The notes beneath the pieces were generated by a model. The model worked only from the letters and a program-made list of their open reading frames with translations. It made no database searches and was not told the DNA's origin. A DNA stretch of 64,000 bases from Methylomonas rhizoryzae. GTDB taxonomy: Bacteria > Pseudomonadota > Gammaproteobacteria > Methylococcales > Methylomonadaceae. A program made the translations under genes and the position numbers. This document shows positions 9,431-17,935 of this stretch, piece by piece. The DNA is taken from contig NZ_CP043929.1 of NCBI RefSeq assembly GCF_008632455.1, positions 4,030,001-4,094,000 of the forward strand. Direction: 5' to 3'. The number at the start of each line of letters is the position of its first letter. Positions within the stretch are counted from its first letter, which is position 1.

Positions 9431-10504
9431 ATGTCAGAGGTGATTAAACAAGCCGCCGAATCGCTGTTTCACCAAGAGTTGCAAACTCTACGCGAGCAGG
9501 ATAAAGGTCCCAAGCCTGCCGGCTGGCAATTGTCCGGGCAGGCCGTGAGGGACTTCGTAATCGGCAACGCGGCATTGGGCATTAGCCAGAAGTTTTACGG
9601 CGACGACGCCTTGGTCGAGCGAGCCATCGTTACCTTGATGGGCCATCAGGCCTTGCTGTTGGTGGGCGAACCGGGCACCGCCAAATCGTTGTTGTCGGAA
9701 CTGTTGAGCGCGGCGATCAGCGGCGACTCGCAAAAAATCGTGCAAGGCACCGCCGGCACGACCGAAGAACACATCAAATATTCCTGGAATTACGCCTTGC
9801 TGCTGTCTCGCGGCCCCAGCGACGATGCGCTGATTCCCGGCGCAATTTATCGCGCCATGCAAAGCGGCTCGCTGGCGCGCTTCGAAGAGGTCACCCGTTG
9901 TCCGCAGGAAATCCAGGATGCGCTGATTTCGCTATTGTCGGAAAAGCAAGTCATGCTGCCGGAATTGCACCGCGTCACGGCCGCCAAACCCGGTTTCAAT
10001 CTGATCGCCACCGCCAATCTGCACGACCGCGGCGTCAACGAAATGTCGAGCGCATTGAAGCGGCGCTTCAATTTCGAAACCGTTTACCCGATTCGCGACG
10101 TGGAACTGGAAAAACGCCTGATTCGCCAGCAAGTTGCCGAAAAACTGTCGCGCCTGTCGTTGCAACCGGCGATGGACAACGATGTGCTGGAAGTACTGGT
10201 CACCGCCTTCGACGAATTGCGCGGCGAAAAGCAGGCCGCCGTCAAAGCGCTGGATGCGGTGCTGTCGACCGCCGAAGCCGTCAATATCGCCTATGCCTGC
10301 TGCCTGCAAAACCACTACATGGGCAGCCGGCCGTGCAGCTCGCAAGTTGCCGAACAAATGCAAGGCAGCATCCTGAAAGACAAACCGGACGAGCGGAAAA
10401 AGCTGGCACATTATCTGGACGTCGTGGTGCGCGACCGCGCCAAAAAAGACGGACGTTGGAAAGGTTTTTTCGAGGCGGGCAGAAAGCTCTGGCTAGGCGG
10501 CTAA
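9431..10504 (+). CDS. MoxR-type AAA+ ATPase, YehL-like
   Basis: A 357-residue ATPase. Walker A GEPGTAKS is at residues 79-86, a Walker B-like segment LARFEE at 148-153, and sensor 1 in NLIATANLHDRG. An arginine-rich ALKRRFNFE follows, as expected for oligomeric AAA+ rings. MoxR ATPases act with VWA-domain partners as chaperones that assemble or activate client complexes, often by metal insertion. The gene starts 16 bases after the DUF4132 gene, behind a GGGGGTAAATAAAC leader, so it is translated from the same message. The client is unknown; the VWA and SWIM proteins encoded downstream are the obvious partners. The E. coli counterpart is YehL (similar length). Confidence 0.88.
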   Translation: MSEVIKQAAESLFHQELQTLREQDKGPKPAGWQLSGQAVRDFVIGNAALGISQKFYGDDALVERAIVTLMGHQALLLVGEPGTAKSLLSELLSAAISGDSQKIVQGTAGTTEEHIKYSWNYALLLSRGPSDDALIPGAIYRAMQSGSLARFEEVTRCPQEIQDALISLLSEKQVMLPELHRVTAAKPGFNLIATANLHDRGVNEMSSALKRRFNFETVYPIRDVELEKRLIRQQVAEKLSRLSLQPAMDNDVLEVLVTAFDELRGEKQAAVKALDAVLSTAEAVNIAYACCLQNHYMGSRPCSSQVAEQMQGSILKDKPDERKKLAHYLDVVVRDRAKKDGRWKGFFEAGRKLWLGG

Positions 10505-10542
10505 CAACCTGACAAGCATCGCCGCCGGTACCGCATACAGCC

Positions 10543-12876
10543 ATGCTCCAAGACACGCTTACCCCGCAGCTCCAAGCCGCCCGCGCTAAATTCGCCGGCG
10601 ACGACGGCATTTTTTGGGCGCCGATCCGCCACCATAGCCCCGCTTGCAGCATTTATTTAAGGCAATTGCTGGACAGCGTGCAGCCGGACGCGGTATTGAT
10701 CGAAGGCGCGGTGGATTTCAATCGCCAGCTCGAAACGCTGTTGGACGCGCAGACCGTACCACCGGTGGCCCTGTACGGCCAAAACAGTTTTTACCCTTTG
10801 TACGACACCAGCCCCGAATGGGTCGCGTTGCGCTGGGGCCGACAACACAACAAAAGTCTCTATTTTATCGACTTACCGATAGCCGACAAGGCCTGGCAGC
10901 GGGAAGACCGGGAACACGGCGGCATCAGCTTTCTGCACGAAGCGTATTTGCAGCACAGCGAGTTCATCCGCAAACTGGTGCAAACGACGCGCTGCCGCCA
11001 TGGCGACGAGTTATGGGAGCGTTGGTTCGAGCTAAGACGTTTCGACGACCCGGCACAATTTTTCGGCCGGGTTTTCGATTATTGCACCGCCGCCCGTTTG
11101 ACCTACAGCGAGCAAGCCATCGCCGATTCCGGCGATGGCGCGCGGGAACGCTTCATGCGCGGCGAAATCGCCCGCCATGCCGGGAAAGGTCAACGTTGCG
11201 TGGTGGTAACCGGCGGTTTCCACACCTATGCTTTGCTCGATTGGCAAAACGCGCCGTCCCACAAACCGCAGCAGGCAAGCCCTAGTTGGCTGGTCCGCTA
11301 CAGCGAGGATCGTCTCGACGCCTTAAGCGGTTACAGCGCGGGCATGCCGGTGCCCGGGTTTTACCGGCGCTTGTTGCAGTGGCGCTCTGACTTGCCGGAA
11401 TACGGTGTCGCGGAGGAATTACTATTGCAAGTGCTTGCCGACCTTCACCAACATCCCTTATTTCGGCAACAGATGAATACCGCCGCGAAGCAGGCGGTGT
11501 TTTACCAAGCGATGCAGTTGCAGCAATTGCGCGGCCATGCCTGGCCGGGCTTGTACGACATCCTGGACGGCCTGCGCAGCGTGCTGATCAAACACGACGC
11601 AGCCGGCGACGAGCCTTTATTGAAACAGGCGTGCAGCTTGCTGGCCGGCGACCGACTGGGGCAAGTCAGCAGCGCTTTGCCGCCCTTGCCGTTAGTCGAC
11701 GAAGTCTATCGCCTGTTGAAGCGCGCCCGTTTCAAACTGGAGCAGACCACCAAAGTCACCACCACCTTCACTATCCGGCAACGCGACAACGAGCGCTTGG
11801 CGCTGTTATATCAATGCCGATTTATCGGTCTGGGCTTTGCCGAAAAAACCGCCGGGCCAGACTGGGAGCATGGCCTGCATCTGCATTTGCGCAGCGAAGA
11901 ATGGCAGTATGCCTGGACTCCGTGGGTGGAAGCCCGGTTAGTCGATTTGAGCCTCACCGCGCCGGATTGGCAAAGCTTGTTGAATCAGCGTATCCAAGAA
12001 CAATTGGCCGAATTGCGCGATCTGAGCCTCGCCGAACACCAGAAGTTTTTCGTGCAACTGCTGCTGATGAAGCGTTTGGACTTGGCTCATGAGCTGTGGC
12101 GGCAAATCGGACAGCAGTTGAACGATTGCAGCGATTGCGGGCAATTGGCGGAGTTTTTACTGTTATTGCTGCGCCTGCGCCAACACCAAAACGAGTTGTT
12201 CGAGCACTACGCCGAGCCGATCCGCCGGGTAGTCAAGCAAGCCTGGCAACAGCTGATGTTTATGCTGCCGGCGCTCAACTCGCTGCCAACTTCGGCGGGA
12301 TTGCGCTTATTGCTGCAAATCCGGGAAATCACCCGCGAATGCGCCGAAGCACTGACCGACGACTGGCAAAATGCCTGGCAGGCGCGTCTGCATTGGCTGG
12401 AACAATACGGCGAATTGAGCGTCGCTTTGCGCTATGCCTGTCTCGCCTTGCTGACGGAACTGGGCGACGGCGGCCCGGCGGAATTGTGCGCGGCGCTGGG
12501 CAAACTGTTCGACTACGCCCCGGAGGCCGCTTACCAGGCGGTCAACGCGGTGATCACCGTAACGCCGTACTATTTGCTGCACGACGATGCGCTCGGATTA
12601 CCGGCCTTGCTCAACCGCCTACTGGCCGGCTGGGACGAAGAACGCTTTATGTCGGCCTTGCCGGAACTGCGTTTGTTGTTCAGCCATCTCGACCCGGCAG
12701 CGGTCGAAAAGCTCGGCGATACACTGTGCGAATTGAACGGCTGGCAGGCGGCACCACCGTTGTTCAATGCCGACGTGGACGAACACTTGCTGCTGCAGGC
12801 CCGCCACTTGCAGCAACAACTCGCCGCGCAACTTAAAGCCGACGGCCTCGAACATTGGCTGGAACCAGATGAGTGA
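10543..12876 (+). CDS. DUF5682 protein, YehM-like
   Basis: A 777-residue soluble protein. The N-terminal 250 residues hold conserved-looking motifs: FWAPIRHHSPAC near residue 25, VLIEGAVDF near 50, and VTGGFHTYALL near 225. His and Glu residues in this arrangement are reminiscent of the EreA/ChaN/TIKI-like superfamily, which would allow a metal-dependent or hydrolytic activity, but this comparison is mine and unproven. The C-terminal half is leucine-rich and helical. It lies between the AAA+ ATPase and the VWA gene in the same operon, as yehM does in E. coli. Whether it is an enzyme or a structural subunit cannot be told from the sequence. Confidence 0.8.
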   Translation: MLQDTLTPQLQAARAKFAGDDGIFWAPIRHHSPACSIYLRQLLDSVQPDAVLIEGAVDFNRQLETLLDAQTVPPVALYGQNSFYPLYDTSPEWVALRWGRQHNKSLYFIDLPIADKAWQREDREHGGISFLHEAYLQHSEFIRKLVQTTRCRHGDELWERWFELRRFDDPAQFFGRVFDYCTAARLTYSEQAIADSGDGARERFMRGEIARHAGKGQRCVVVTGGFHTYALLDWQNAPSHKPQQASPSWLVRYSEDRLDALSGYSAGMPVPGFYRRLLQWRSDLPEYGVAEELLLQVLADLHQHPLFRQQMNTAAKQAVFYQAMQLQQLRGHAWPGLYDILDGLRSVLIKHDAAGDEPLLKQACSLLAGDRLGQVSSALPPLPLVDEVYRLLKRARFKLEQTTKVTTTFTIRQRDNERLALLYQCRFIGLGFAEKTAGPDWEHGLHLHLRSEEWQYAWTPWVEARLVDLSLTAPDWQSLLNQRIQEQLAELRDLSLAEHQKFFVQLLLMKRLDLAHELWRQIGQQLNDCSDCGQLAEFLLLLLRLRQHQNELFEHYAEPIRRVVKQAWQQLMFMLPALNSLPTSAGLRLLLQIREITRECAEALTDDWQNAWQARLHWLEQYGELSVALRYACLALLTELGDGGPAELCAALGKLFDYAPEAAYQAVNAVITVTPYYLLHDDALGLPALLNRLLAGWDEERFMSALPELRLLFSHLDPAAVEKLGDTLCELNGWQAAPPLFNADVDEHLLLQARHLQQQLAAQLKADGLEHWLEPDE

Positions 12877-12950
12877 AGCTCATTAAGGCATGGCAATCGC
12901 CCCGGCAAACGAATGCTTCCACCATGATTTTCAGAATAAGGAGAGACGGC

Positions 12951-14066
12951 ATGACTAGCAGTTTGGAACAACGTTGGCGTTTGGTACTCGGCCGTTTTGC
13001 CAACAAACATTTGTGCTCGGTGCCGTTAAGCCGGCAACAGAGCCAACAAGACCAAGTGTTGGAGCAACTCTATAAAAAACAATTGGAACGCCGCGGTCTG
13101 CGGACGTCCGGCACACTGGACGATTCCCAACTGCAGGTGGTCGATTGGCTGCATCGGGCCGACCGTTTGTTTCCGAAAACCGTGCGGGAAAAAATTCAGG
13201 ACCATGCGGTGCGCGAATTCGGCATCAAGGAATTGTTGAAAAACAAGGATTGCCTCGGCAACCTGACGCCCAACCTGGCTTTGCTGAAACAGTTGCTGGC
13301 GGTACGTGCCGAGCTAAGCCCCGAGTTGATGCAGGAAGTCAGGCGCATCATCCAAACCGTGGTCGACGAATTGCTGCAGCAACTGCAACCGAAATTCAAC
13401 CAAACCTTCAGCGGCCGATTGAACCGCCACCAAAGTTCGCCGCAACCGCTGTTGGCCAATCTGGATTGGCCCAAAACCATCCGCCGCAATCTCAAGTATT
13501 ACGACCGGCAACGGCAGTGCTTGCTGCCGCAAACCATCTATTTCAGCTCCCGTAGCCAAAAGCATTTGCCGTGGCGGGTCATTTTATGCCTGGACCAAAG
13601 CGGATCGATGATGGATTCGGTGATTTACAGTGCGGTGATCGCCGGGATTTTGGCGCGATTGCCGTGCGTCGATCTGAAACTGGTGTTGTTCGATACCAAT
13701 GTCGTCGATTTGTCCGCCAAGGCGCACGATCCGGTGGAAGTATTGTTGTCCGGCCAAATGTGCGGCGGCACCCATATCGCCAAGGCGTGGAGCTACTGCC
13801 AGCAATTGGCCGAGCAACCAAGGCGCACCGTCATCGCCACGGTCAGCGATTTCGAAGAAGGCGCTTCGCCCGCCGCATTGTTGCGACAAGCGGCACAGAT
13901 GCTGGAAAGCGGTATCAAAATGCTCGGCATTACCGCGATGGCGGCCGATGCGACCCCGTTTTACGACATCGCGATGACCGCTAAACTTGGGCAATTAGGC
14001 ATGGAGATCGCATCGCTCAGCCCGGACGTGTTTGCCGATTGGCTGGCCAAAGCCATGGAGTTATAG
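12951..14066 (+). CDS. VWA-domain protein, YehP-like
   Basis: A 371-residue protein. The start at 12951 is chosen because AAGGAGAGACGGC lies directly upstream; a frame reaching back to 12873 overlaps the previous gene and has no ribosome binding site. The C-terminal half is a von Willebrand A domain with a complete metal-ion-dependent adhesion site: DQSGS near residue 215, the Thr in GGTHI, and the Asp in VSDFEEG. VWA partners of MoxR ATPases bind clients through this metal site. The N-terminal half is helical. A 74-base gap separates it from the DUF5682 gene, and the SWIM gene follows after one base. Confidence 0.87.
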   Translation: MTSSLEQRWRLVLGRFANKHLCSVPLSRQQSQQDQVLEQLYKKQLERRGLRTSGTLDDSQLQVVDWLHRADRLFPKTVREKIQDHAVREFGIKELLKNKDCLGNLTPNLALLKQLLAVRAELSPELMQEVRRIIQTVVDELLQQLQPKFNQTFSGRLNRHQSSPQPLLANLDWPKTIRRNLKYYDRQRQCLLPQTIYFSSRSQKHLPWRVILCLDQSGSMMDSVIYSAVIAGILARLPCVDLKLVLFDTNVVDLSAKAHDPVEVLLSGQMCGGTHIAKAWSYCQQLAEQPRRTVIATVSDFEEGASPAALLRQAAQMLESGIKMLGITAMAADATPFYDIAMTAKLGQLGMEIASLSPDVFADWLAKAMEL

Positions 14067-14067
14067 C

Positions 14068-15870
14068 GTGTTCGGTATCGAGCAATTGGAAATTCTCAGC
14101 AGTCCCGGCTTGGTACGGCGCGCAACGAAATCGCTGGAGAAAACCAAGGTCGAATGGACGGCCAAGGAAAGCGATGCCTGGCAATTCGATTTCGAAAGCC
14201 AGCAAGGCAAAATTTTGCCGGCGCGCATCGAACAGAGCGTTTGCAACTGTCCGGCAACCGGCCTATGCAAACATATCGTCGCGGCGGCCATTGACTATCT
14301 CAACCACCACCAAGCGCAAAGTTTTACGCCACCCGCTTTGGACCACCCCCAATTGTTCGACAGCGCCGGCAAAGCCGCTTGCCGCCAAGCGTACCGGCTG
14401 TGGCAAAGCGGGGCTTGGCCGCAGGCCGAAATCCGCATCGCCGAGCGTCATGTCGAAGTCAGTTGGCTGCAGCAAAAAGCCGTCATTCGCCAAGGCGAAG
14501 GACTGGATGCGGTGCTGTGCGAATCCGGCGCGGCCAGCGAACGCTTGATCGCCGCACTGCTTTACCAACCGCCGTCCGCCTGGCCCGACTGGCTGGAGCG
14601 GGAACAGCAAGCGGCGCAAAGCGAATACCGACAACAGCGCGAACAATTATGCGGACAAGTCAAAACGCAAACCTGCATTCTGCTGCAAACCGGCGTCAGA
14701 AACCTGCAACCCGCCAACCTGAGCGAATTGACGAGTCTGGTACCCCAGCTGAAAAACGGCGGCGAACCGCGCTTGGGCAATGCCGTGCTGGCATTGCAGG
14801 AATGGGTCGAGCGCCGCAGCCAAGCGCAAGGTTTGGACCCGAACGCAGCGATATTGCGGCAACTAGCCTTAATCTATGCGTGGGCCGATTCGACGCTGCC
14901 GGCGGCTGAGCAGGAGGAGCGGCACGCAACGGAGTTGTATTTACTGTGTCTCGGCGGCCATCAATGGCGCACGGTGAGCGGTGCCTTGGGATTGAATATG
15001 CTGTTTCTGAGCGACGACGGGCGGATTTTTAGCGCGAGTCTGGCGCGCAGCGGCAAAGGCCGGGGTTTCAGCATTGCCGAAGCCTGGAAAAACTGCAGTT
15101 TATGGTCCGGCGCACCGCTCAATCGAGATTTGCCGGGCCGCTATCTGCGCTTGCACGCGGCGACCTACAATCCGCGTAACGGCCTCAGTTTAAGCCAAAA
15201 GACCGAAGCCAAACCAAGCGATGAGGCCTTTGAATGGGTCTATACCCAAGACTGGATGCAGTTAACCGAGTTACCGGAATACGGTTACGCACTGCTCAAA
15301 GTCGAGCGTTGCCTAGCGTGCGAGTTCGACGAAACCCGGCAGCAGTTGCTGCTGCAACTGGTCAACGATAGAAGCCAGCGGCTATTGGTCCGGCAAACCT
15401 ATAGCGAAGGCATGTCCGAACGCTTAGTCAACCTACAAAGCCTGAAAAATGCCCGGGACTTTCATCTGGTGATTCGCCATGTCATCGCCGACCACAGTCA
15501 TCAATTCGAAGCGCTATGCGTTTACCGGGATCAGTGGCAATCACTCGATTTTCAAAAGCCGGAAAAGCACCGCCTGGACCTGTTAACGCGTTTGCTCGGC
15601 CGCTTCAAAAACCGGCCGCTCGAACAAACCGCCGAGCCGCCGCTGGCGGAACTCTGCCGCAGCGCGTTGGAAACCTTGCAGGATTACCCCCATTGCTCGG
15701 CAACCCGCCTCGACGCCTCGCAGGCACAATTCGCCGCTTTGGGGTTAGACCTATTGCAACAGAAACTAACGATCGGCCGGCAACAACCGGAAGCCGTATT
15801 ACAGCTAGTCTATTTACTCACGCTGGCTTATCACTCGGCAAACGGATGGCCGGTGGCCGAAGCAAGCTAA
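14068..15870 (+). CDS. SWIM zinc-finger protein, YehQ-like
   Basis: A 600-residue protein. The GTG at 14068 begins one base after the VWA stop codon and is preferred over an ATG at 14032 inside the VWA gene, indicating translational coupling. A SWIM finger CxCx(5)CxH is visible near the N-terminus (Cys59, Cys61, Cys67, His69). SWIM fingers bind DNA or proteins. The remaining ~500 residues contain no catalytic motif I recognise. It is the last gene of the five-gene operon, as yehQ is in E. coli. The finger could target the MoxR-VWA machine to nucleic acid, but that is inference. Confidence 0.85.
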   Translation: MFGIEQLEILSSPGLVRRATKSLEKTKVEWTAKESDAWQFDFESQQGKILPARIEQSVCNCPATGLCKHIVAAAIDYLNHHQAQSFTPPALDHPQLFDSAGKAACRQAYRLWQSGAWPQAEIRIAERHVEVSWLQQKAVIRQGEGLDAVLCESGAASERLIAALLYQPPSAWPDWLEREQQAAQSEYRQQREQLCGQVKTQTCILLQTGVRNLQPANLSELTSLVPQLKNGGEPRLGNAVLALQEWVERRSQAQGLDPNAAILRQLALIYAWADSTLPAAEQEERHATELYLLCLGGHQWRTVSGALGLNMLFLSDDGRIFSASLARSGKGRGFSIAEAWKNCSLWSGAPLNRDLPGRYLRLHAATYNPRNGLSLSQKTEAKPSDEAFEWVYTQDWMQLTELPEYGYALLKVERCLACEFDETRQQLLLQLVNDRSQRLLVRQTYSEGMSERLVNLQSLKNARDFHLVIRHVIADHSHQFEALCVYRDQWQSLDFQKPEKHRLDLLTRLLGRFKNRPLEQTAEPPLAELCRSALETLQDYPHCSATRLDASQAQFAALGLDLLQQKLTIGRQQPEAVLQLVYLLTLAYHSANGWPVAEAS

Positions 15871-16118
15871 TTGGGCTGCTAAGCCGGAACCGCCGAAATA
15901 GGTCGTGCCGCACATGTGCCGCCACACTTGGATAGCGAGCGGCGGTTGGTGCGCCCCATCGCACCACCGGTTTTCACCGCGCCCACGAGCCGAAAGCCGT
16001 CAACCTTTACGGCGCGTCCTACCGCGGTCCGGAAGAGAGATGAAGAACTATCGCGGCAATAGAGGGGCGCCACCCGATTCAGCGGAAAAGCCGAAGCAAA
16101 AACGACGGCTAACGAAAT

Positions 16119-16739
16119 TTATAAACAGACTTCGGTTTTGACCGTCAACGACAACTTTTGCGCAATTCCGGGGCTTGCAGTCGCGCACCGCGCCGAGCGG
16201 AACCAAGCAATGCTCAAGCCGGCAGCAAATAGCCAGACGGCAGGCGGTAGGGGTATCGGGGCGGTGGAGTAGGTCAGATTATCGACAATCAATCCGTCAC
16301 CGCTTTGGCCATGAAACTGGATTTTGTCGACCCATCCGGCGTAGCCCGATGCCAACCAATATATCCCCAGTGGTTGATTGGCACTGTCTAACGGAGAGCT
16401 GTAGACCTGTTGCCCCTGATAGAACAGCGAAAAACTGATGTTGGTATCCGATCCCCAATAGTTGTAATACATGCCTTGGAAAATCACCGGACCATGGTCG
16501 AACGTCAGCTCGCCGGCATGGCTATGCAACCGATTCTCGCCCAATTCCGGCGCGTGCGCTTCGAACTCCGAATAACTCGACACCTGGGCGTACATCGACT
16601 CCCAACCCGACAAACCGCCGTAGCCGTCGACCAGATCCCAGTCGGAAATGCCTTCGAAATCGACCACAGTCGCCGCCGCATTGGCCGGACCGTTGCTAAG
16701 CGACACCGCTAACAAAGCGGCTATAAATGATTTTTTCAT
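16119..16739 (-). CDS. Exported VPLPA/PEP-CTERM-type protein
   Basis: A 206-residue protein starting at ATG 16739 behind GAGAAGAG; the longer frame to 16766 is less likely. A cleavable signal peptide ends near PANAAA. The C-terminus has the sorting-signal layout: a PIPLPPAVWLF motif, a hydrophobic stretch (AAGLSIAW), then basic residues. Proteins of this type are exported and processed by exosortase-like systems in exopolysaccharide-forming bacteria. The extracellular part is rich in Gly, Tyr and Ser and looks like a small beta-sandwich. The tail after the basic residues runs some 20 residues further than usual, which could reflect a frameshift near the end. No exosortase gene lies in the window. 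Confidence 0.7.
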   Translation of the reverse strand: MKKSFIAALLAVSLSNGPANAAATVVDFEGISDWDLVDGYGGLSGWESMYAQVSSYSEFEAHAPELGENRLHSHAGELTFDHGPVIFQGMYYNYWGSDTNISFSLFYQGQQVYSSPLDSANQPLGIYWLASGYAGWVDKIQFHGQSGDGLIVDNLTYSTAPIPLPPAVWLFAAGLSIAWFRSARCATASPGIAQKLSLTVKTEVCL

Positions 16740-17074
16740 ACGCTCTTCTCTAATAACTTCGGACACATTGCCGGCTTAAATCGTCGCTTCGGCTTTATCG
16801 CTCTTAGCTGGACCGGCAGCTGCCCGCCGCCCCGCGATCGAACAGTTGGGCATGCGCAGCCGGAGCCGTCGTGGCGGCGTCACTCAATTTAAGCTTCATA
16901 TAGCCCGTCGGAAACGGAAACAAGCAAAAATCGGCTGCGGTTTTGCGAGGCATTATCAGCACCGGCCCCGGACAGTGAAACCCTACCGTAGTGGGGTTAG
17001 GATAGACGTTGGAATCTGTTAAGATGCAAACCATTTACATCTAAAGACTGCCATCCGAAAACAGGAAGCCTGCA
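16740..17074. other. Gene-free stretch upstream of the regulator gene
   Basis: An ORF on the minus strand (16804-17034) has atypical composition and no recognisable motif, so it is not called. No terminator was seen. The stretch leads into the repeated CCATATG sites of the following regulatory entry. Confidence 0.4.
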
Positions 17075-17181
17075 GTATCCATATGACTTATCGAGATAAG
17101 CGCGGACACTTTGATGTCCATTATTTTTTGGAAAGCATAATTGTAAAATTCCGCCATATGTCAATAGACTCATATGGATAC
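17075..17181. promoter_or_regulatory. Candidate operator region with three CCATATG sites
   Basis: GTATCCATATGA at 17075-17086 and its perfect reverse complement TCATATGGATAC at 17170-17181 lie 83 bases apart, and a third CCATATG sits at 17154-17160, forming a second palindrome with 17171-17177 (10-base spacer). All lie within 220 bases upstream of the LuxR-type regulator start at 17294. Repeated inverted sites in front of a response regulator are typical of autoregulation. Binding by the regulator is inferred, not shown. Confidence 0.5.
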
Positions 17182-17293
17182 ATTATTAACCAGCTGCGGC
17201 ATGCAGGATTTAGGCTGTATGTATCCAGCCACTAGCAGCTCTGCCGCGGACTGAATGTTTAGCCCCGCTGTCGATTCCCAAGGGAGCATTAAC

Positions 17294-17935
17294 GTGAAAT
17301 ATTCGGCATGGGCAGCGGTTGTGGACGACCATCCGCTGGTTGCGCACGGCATCGCCGATTATTTGGTCACTCATTGCGGTTTTTCCCGCGCCGCCCCCAT
17401 ATCCGGCGTCGGCGAATTTTGGCGATTGCTGGAAACCGGCCAGCCGCCGGCGTTAGCCGTGATCGATTTCTGGTTGCCGGACGGCATTTCGTTACCGCTG
17501 CTGTTGCAGCTAAAACAATGCCACCCGGCCATACGGGTACTGGCGATCAGCGCCGACGACGACCGGGCCGTCGCCGGCAAAGTCGCCTCCGCAGGCGCGG
17601 ACGGTTTCATCCACAAGCAAGCAGCCCCTAGTGTCTTTGCCAAAGCGGTTGAGGCAGTCATGGCCGGGGATTCCTGGTTCCACCCGCAGGCGGCCGGATT
17701 TGCGCCGACTCGGGAGCTGCCGGTTACGGCCGCCGAGCTGGGTTTAACCCCACGCCAGGGCCAGGTGCTGGCGATGATGCTGAAAGGTCTGCCCAACAAA
17801 CGCATCGCTCTGAACCTGTCGCTGTCCGAACATACCGTCAAGGAACACGTCACCGGCATATTGGAGCGGTTGGGCGCGAAAAACCGAATCGAAGTGATCA
17901 CAATGCTGCGCGGGCGACGGCTGGAAAATCCATGA
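17294..17935 (+). CDS. LuxR/NarL-type response regulator
   Basis: A 213-residue two-domain regulator. The GTG at 17294 is chosen because AAGGGAG precedes it and the protein then begins in the usual receiver strand (AAVVDDHPLVAHG); the frame upstream to 17255 adds an implausible N-terminus. Asp58 (AVIDFWLPDG) is the phosphoacceptor and Asp11/Asp12 complete the acidic pocket. The C-terminal helix-turn-helix LTPRQGQVLAMMLKGLPNKRIA followed by SEHTVKEHV is of the LuxR class. The stop codon overlaps the start of the hybrid kinase gene (ATGA), so the two form a two-component pair. The repeated CCATATG sites upstream are candidate targets. Confidence 0.88.
   Translation: MKYSAWAAVVDDHPLVAHGIADYLVTHCGFSRAAPISGVGEFWRLLETGQPPALAVIDFWLPDGISLPLLLQLKQCHPAIRVLAISADDDRAVAGKVASAGADGFIHKQAAPSVFAKAVEAVMAGDSWFHPQAAGFAPTRELPVTAAELGLTPRQGQVLAMMLKGLPNKRIALNLSLSEHTVKEHVTGILERLGAKNRIEVITMLRGRRLENP

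Noticed and set aside
12096..12836. 246-residue ORF overlapping the DUF5682 gene in another frame
   Set aside because: Arg/Ala-rich shadow frame with no motif, fully inside a recognised gene.
15948..15965. Hairpin GGTGCG/CGCACC after the SWIM gene as a terminator
   Set aside because: Six-base stem with no T-run on either strand; too weak to call.
16804..17034. 76-residue ORF upstream of the two-component genes
   Set aside because: No ribosome binding site, no motif, and residue composition unlike the real genes around it.
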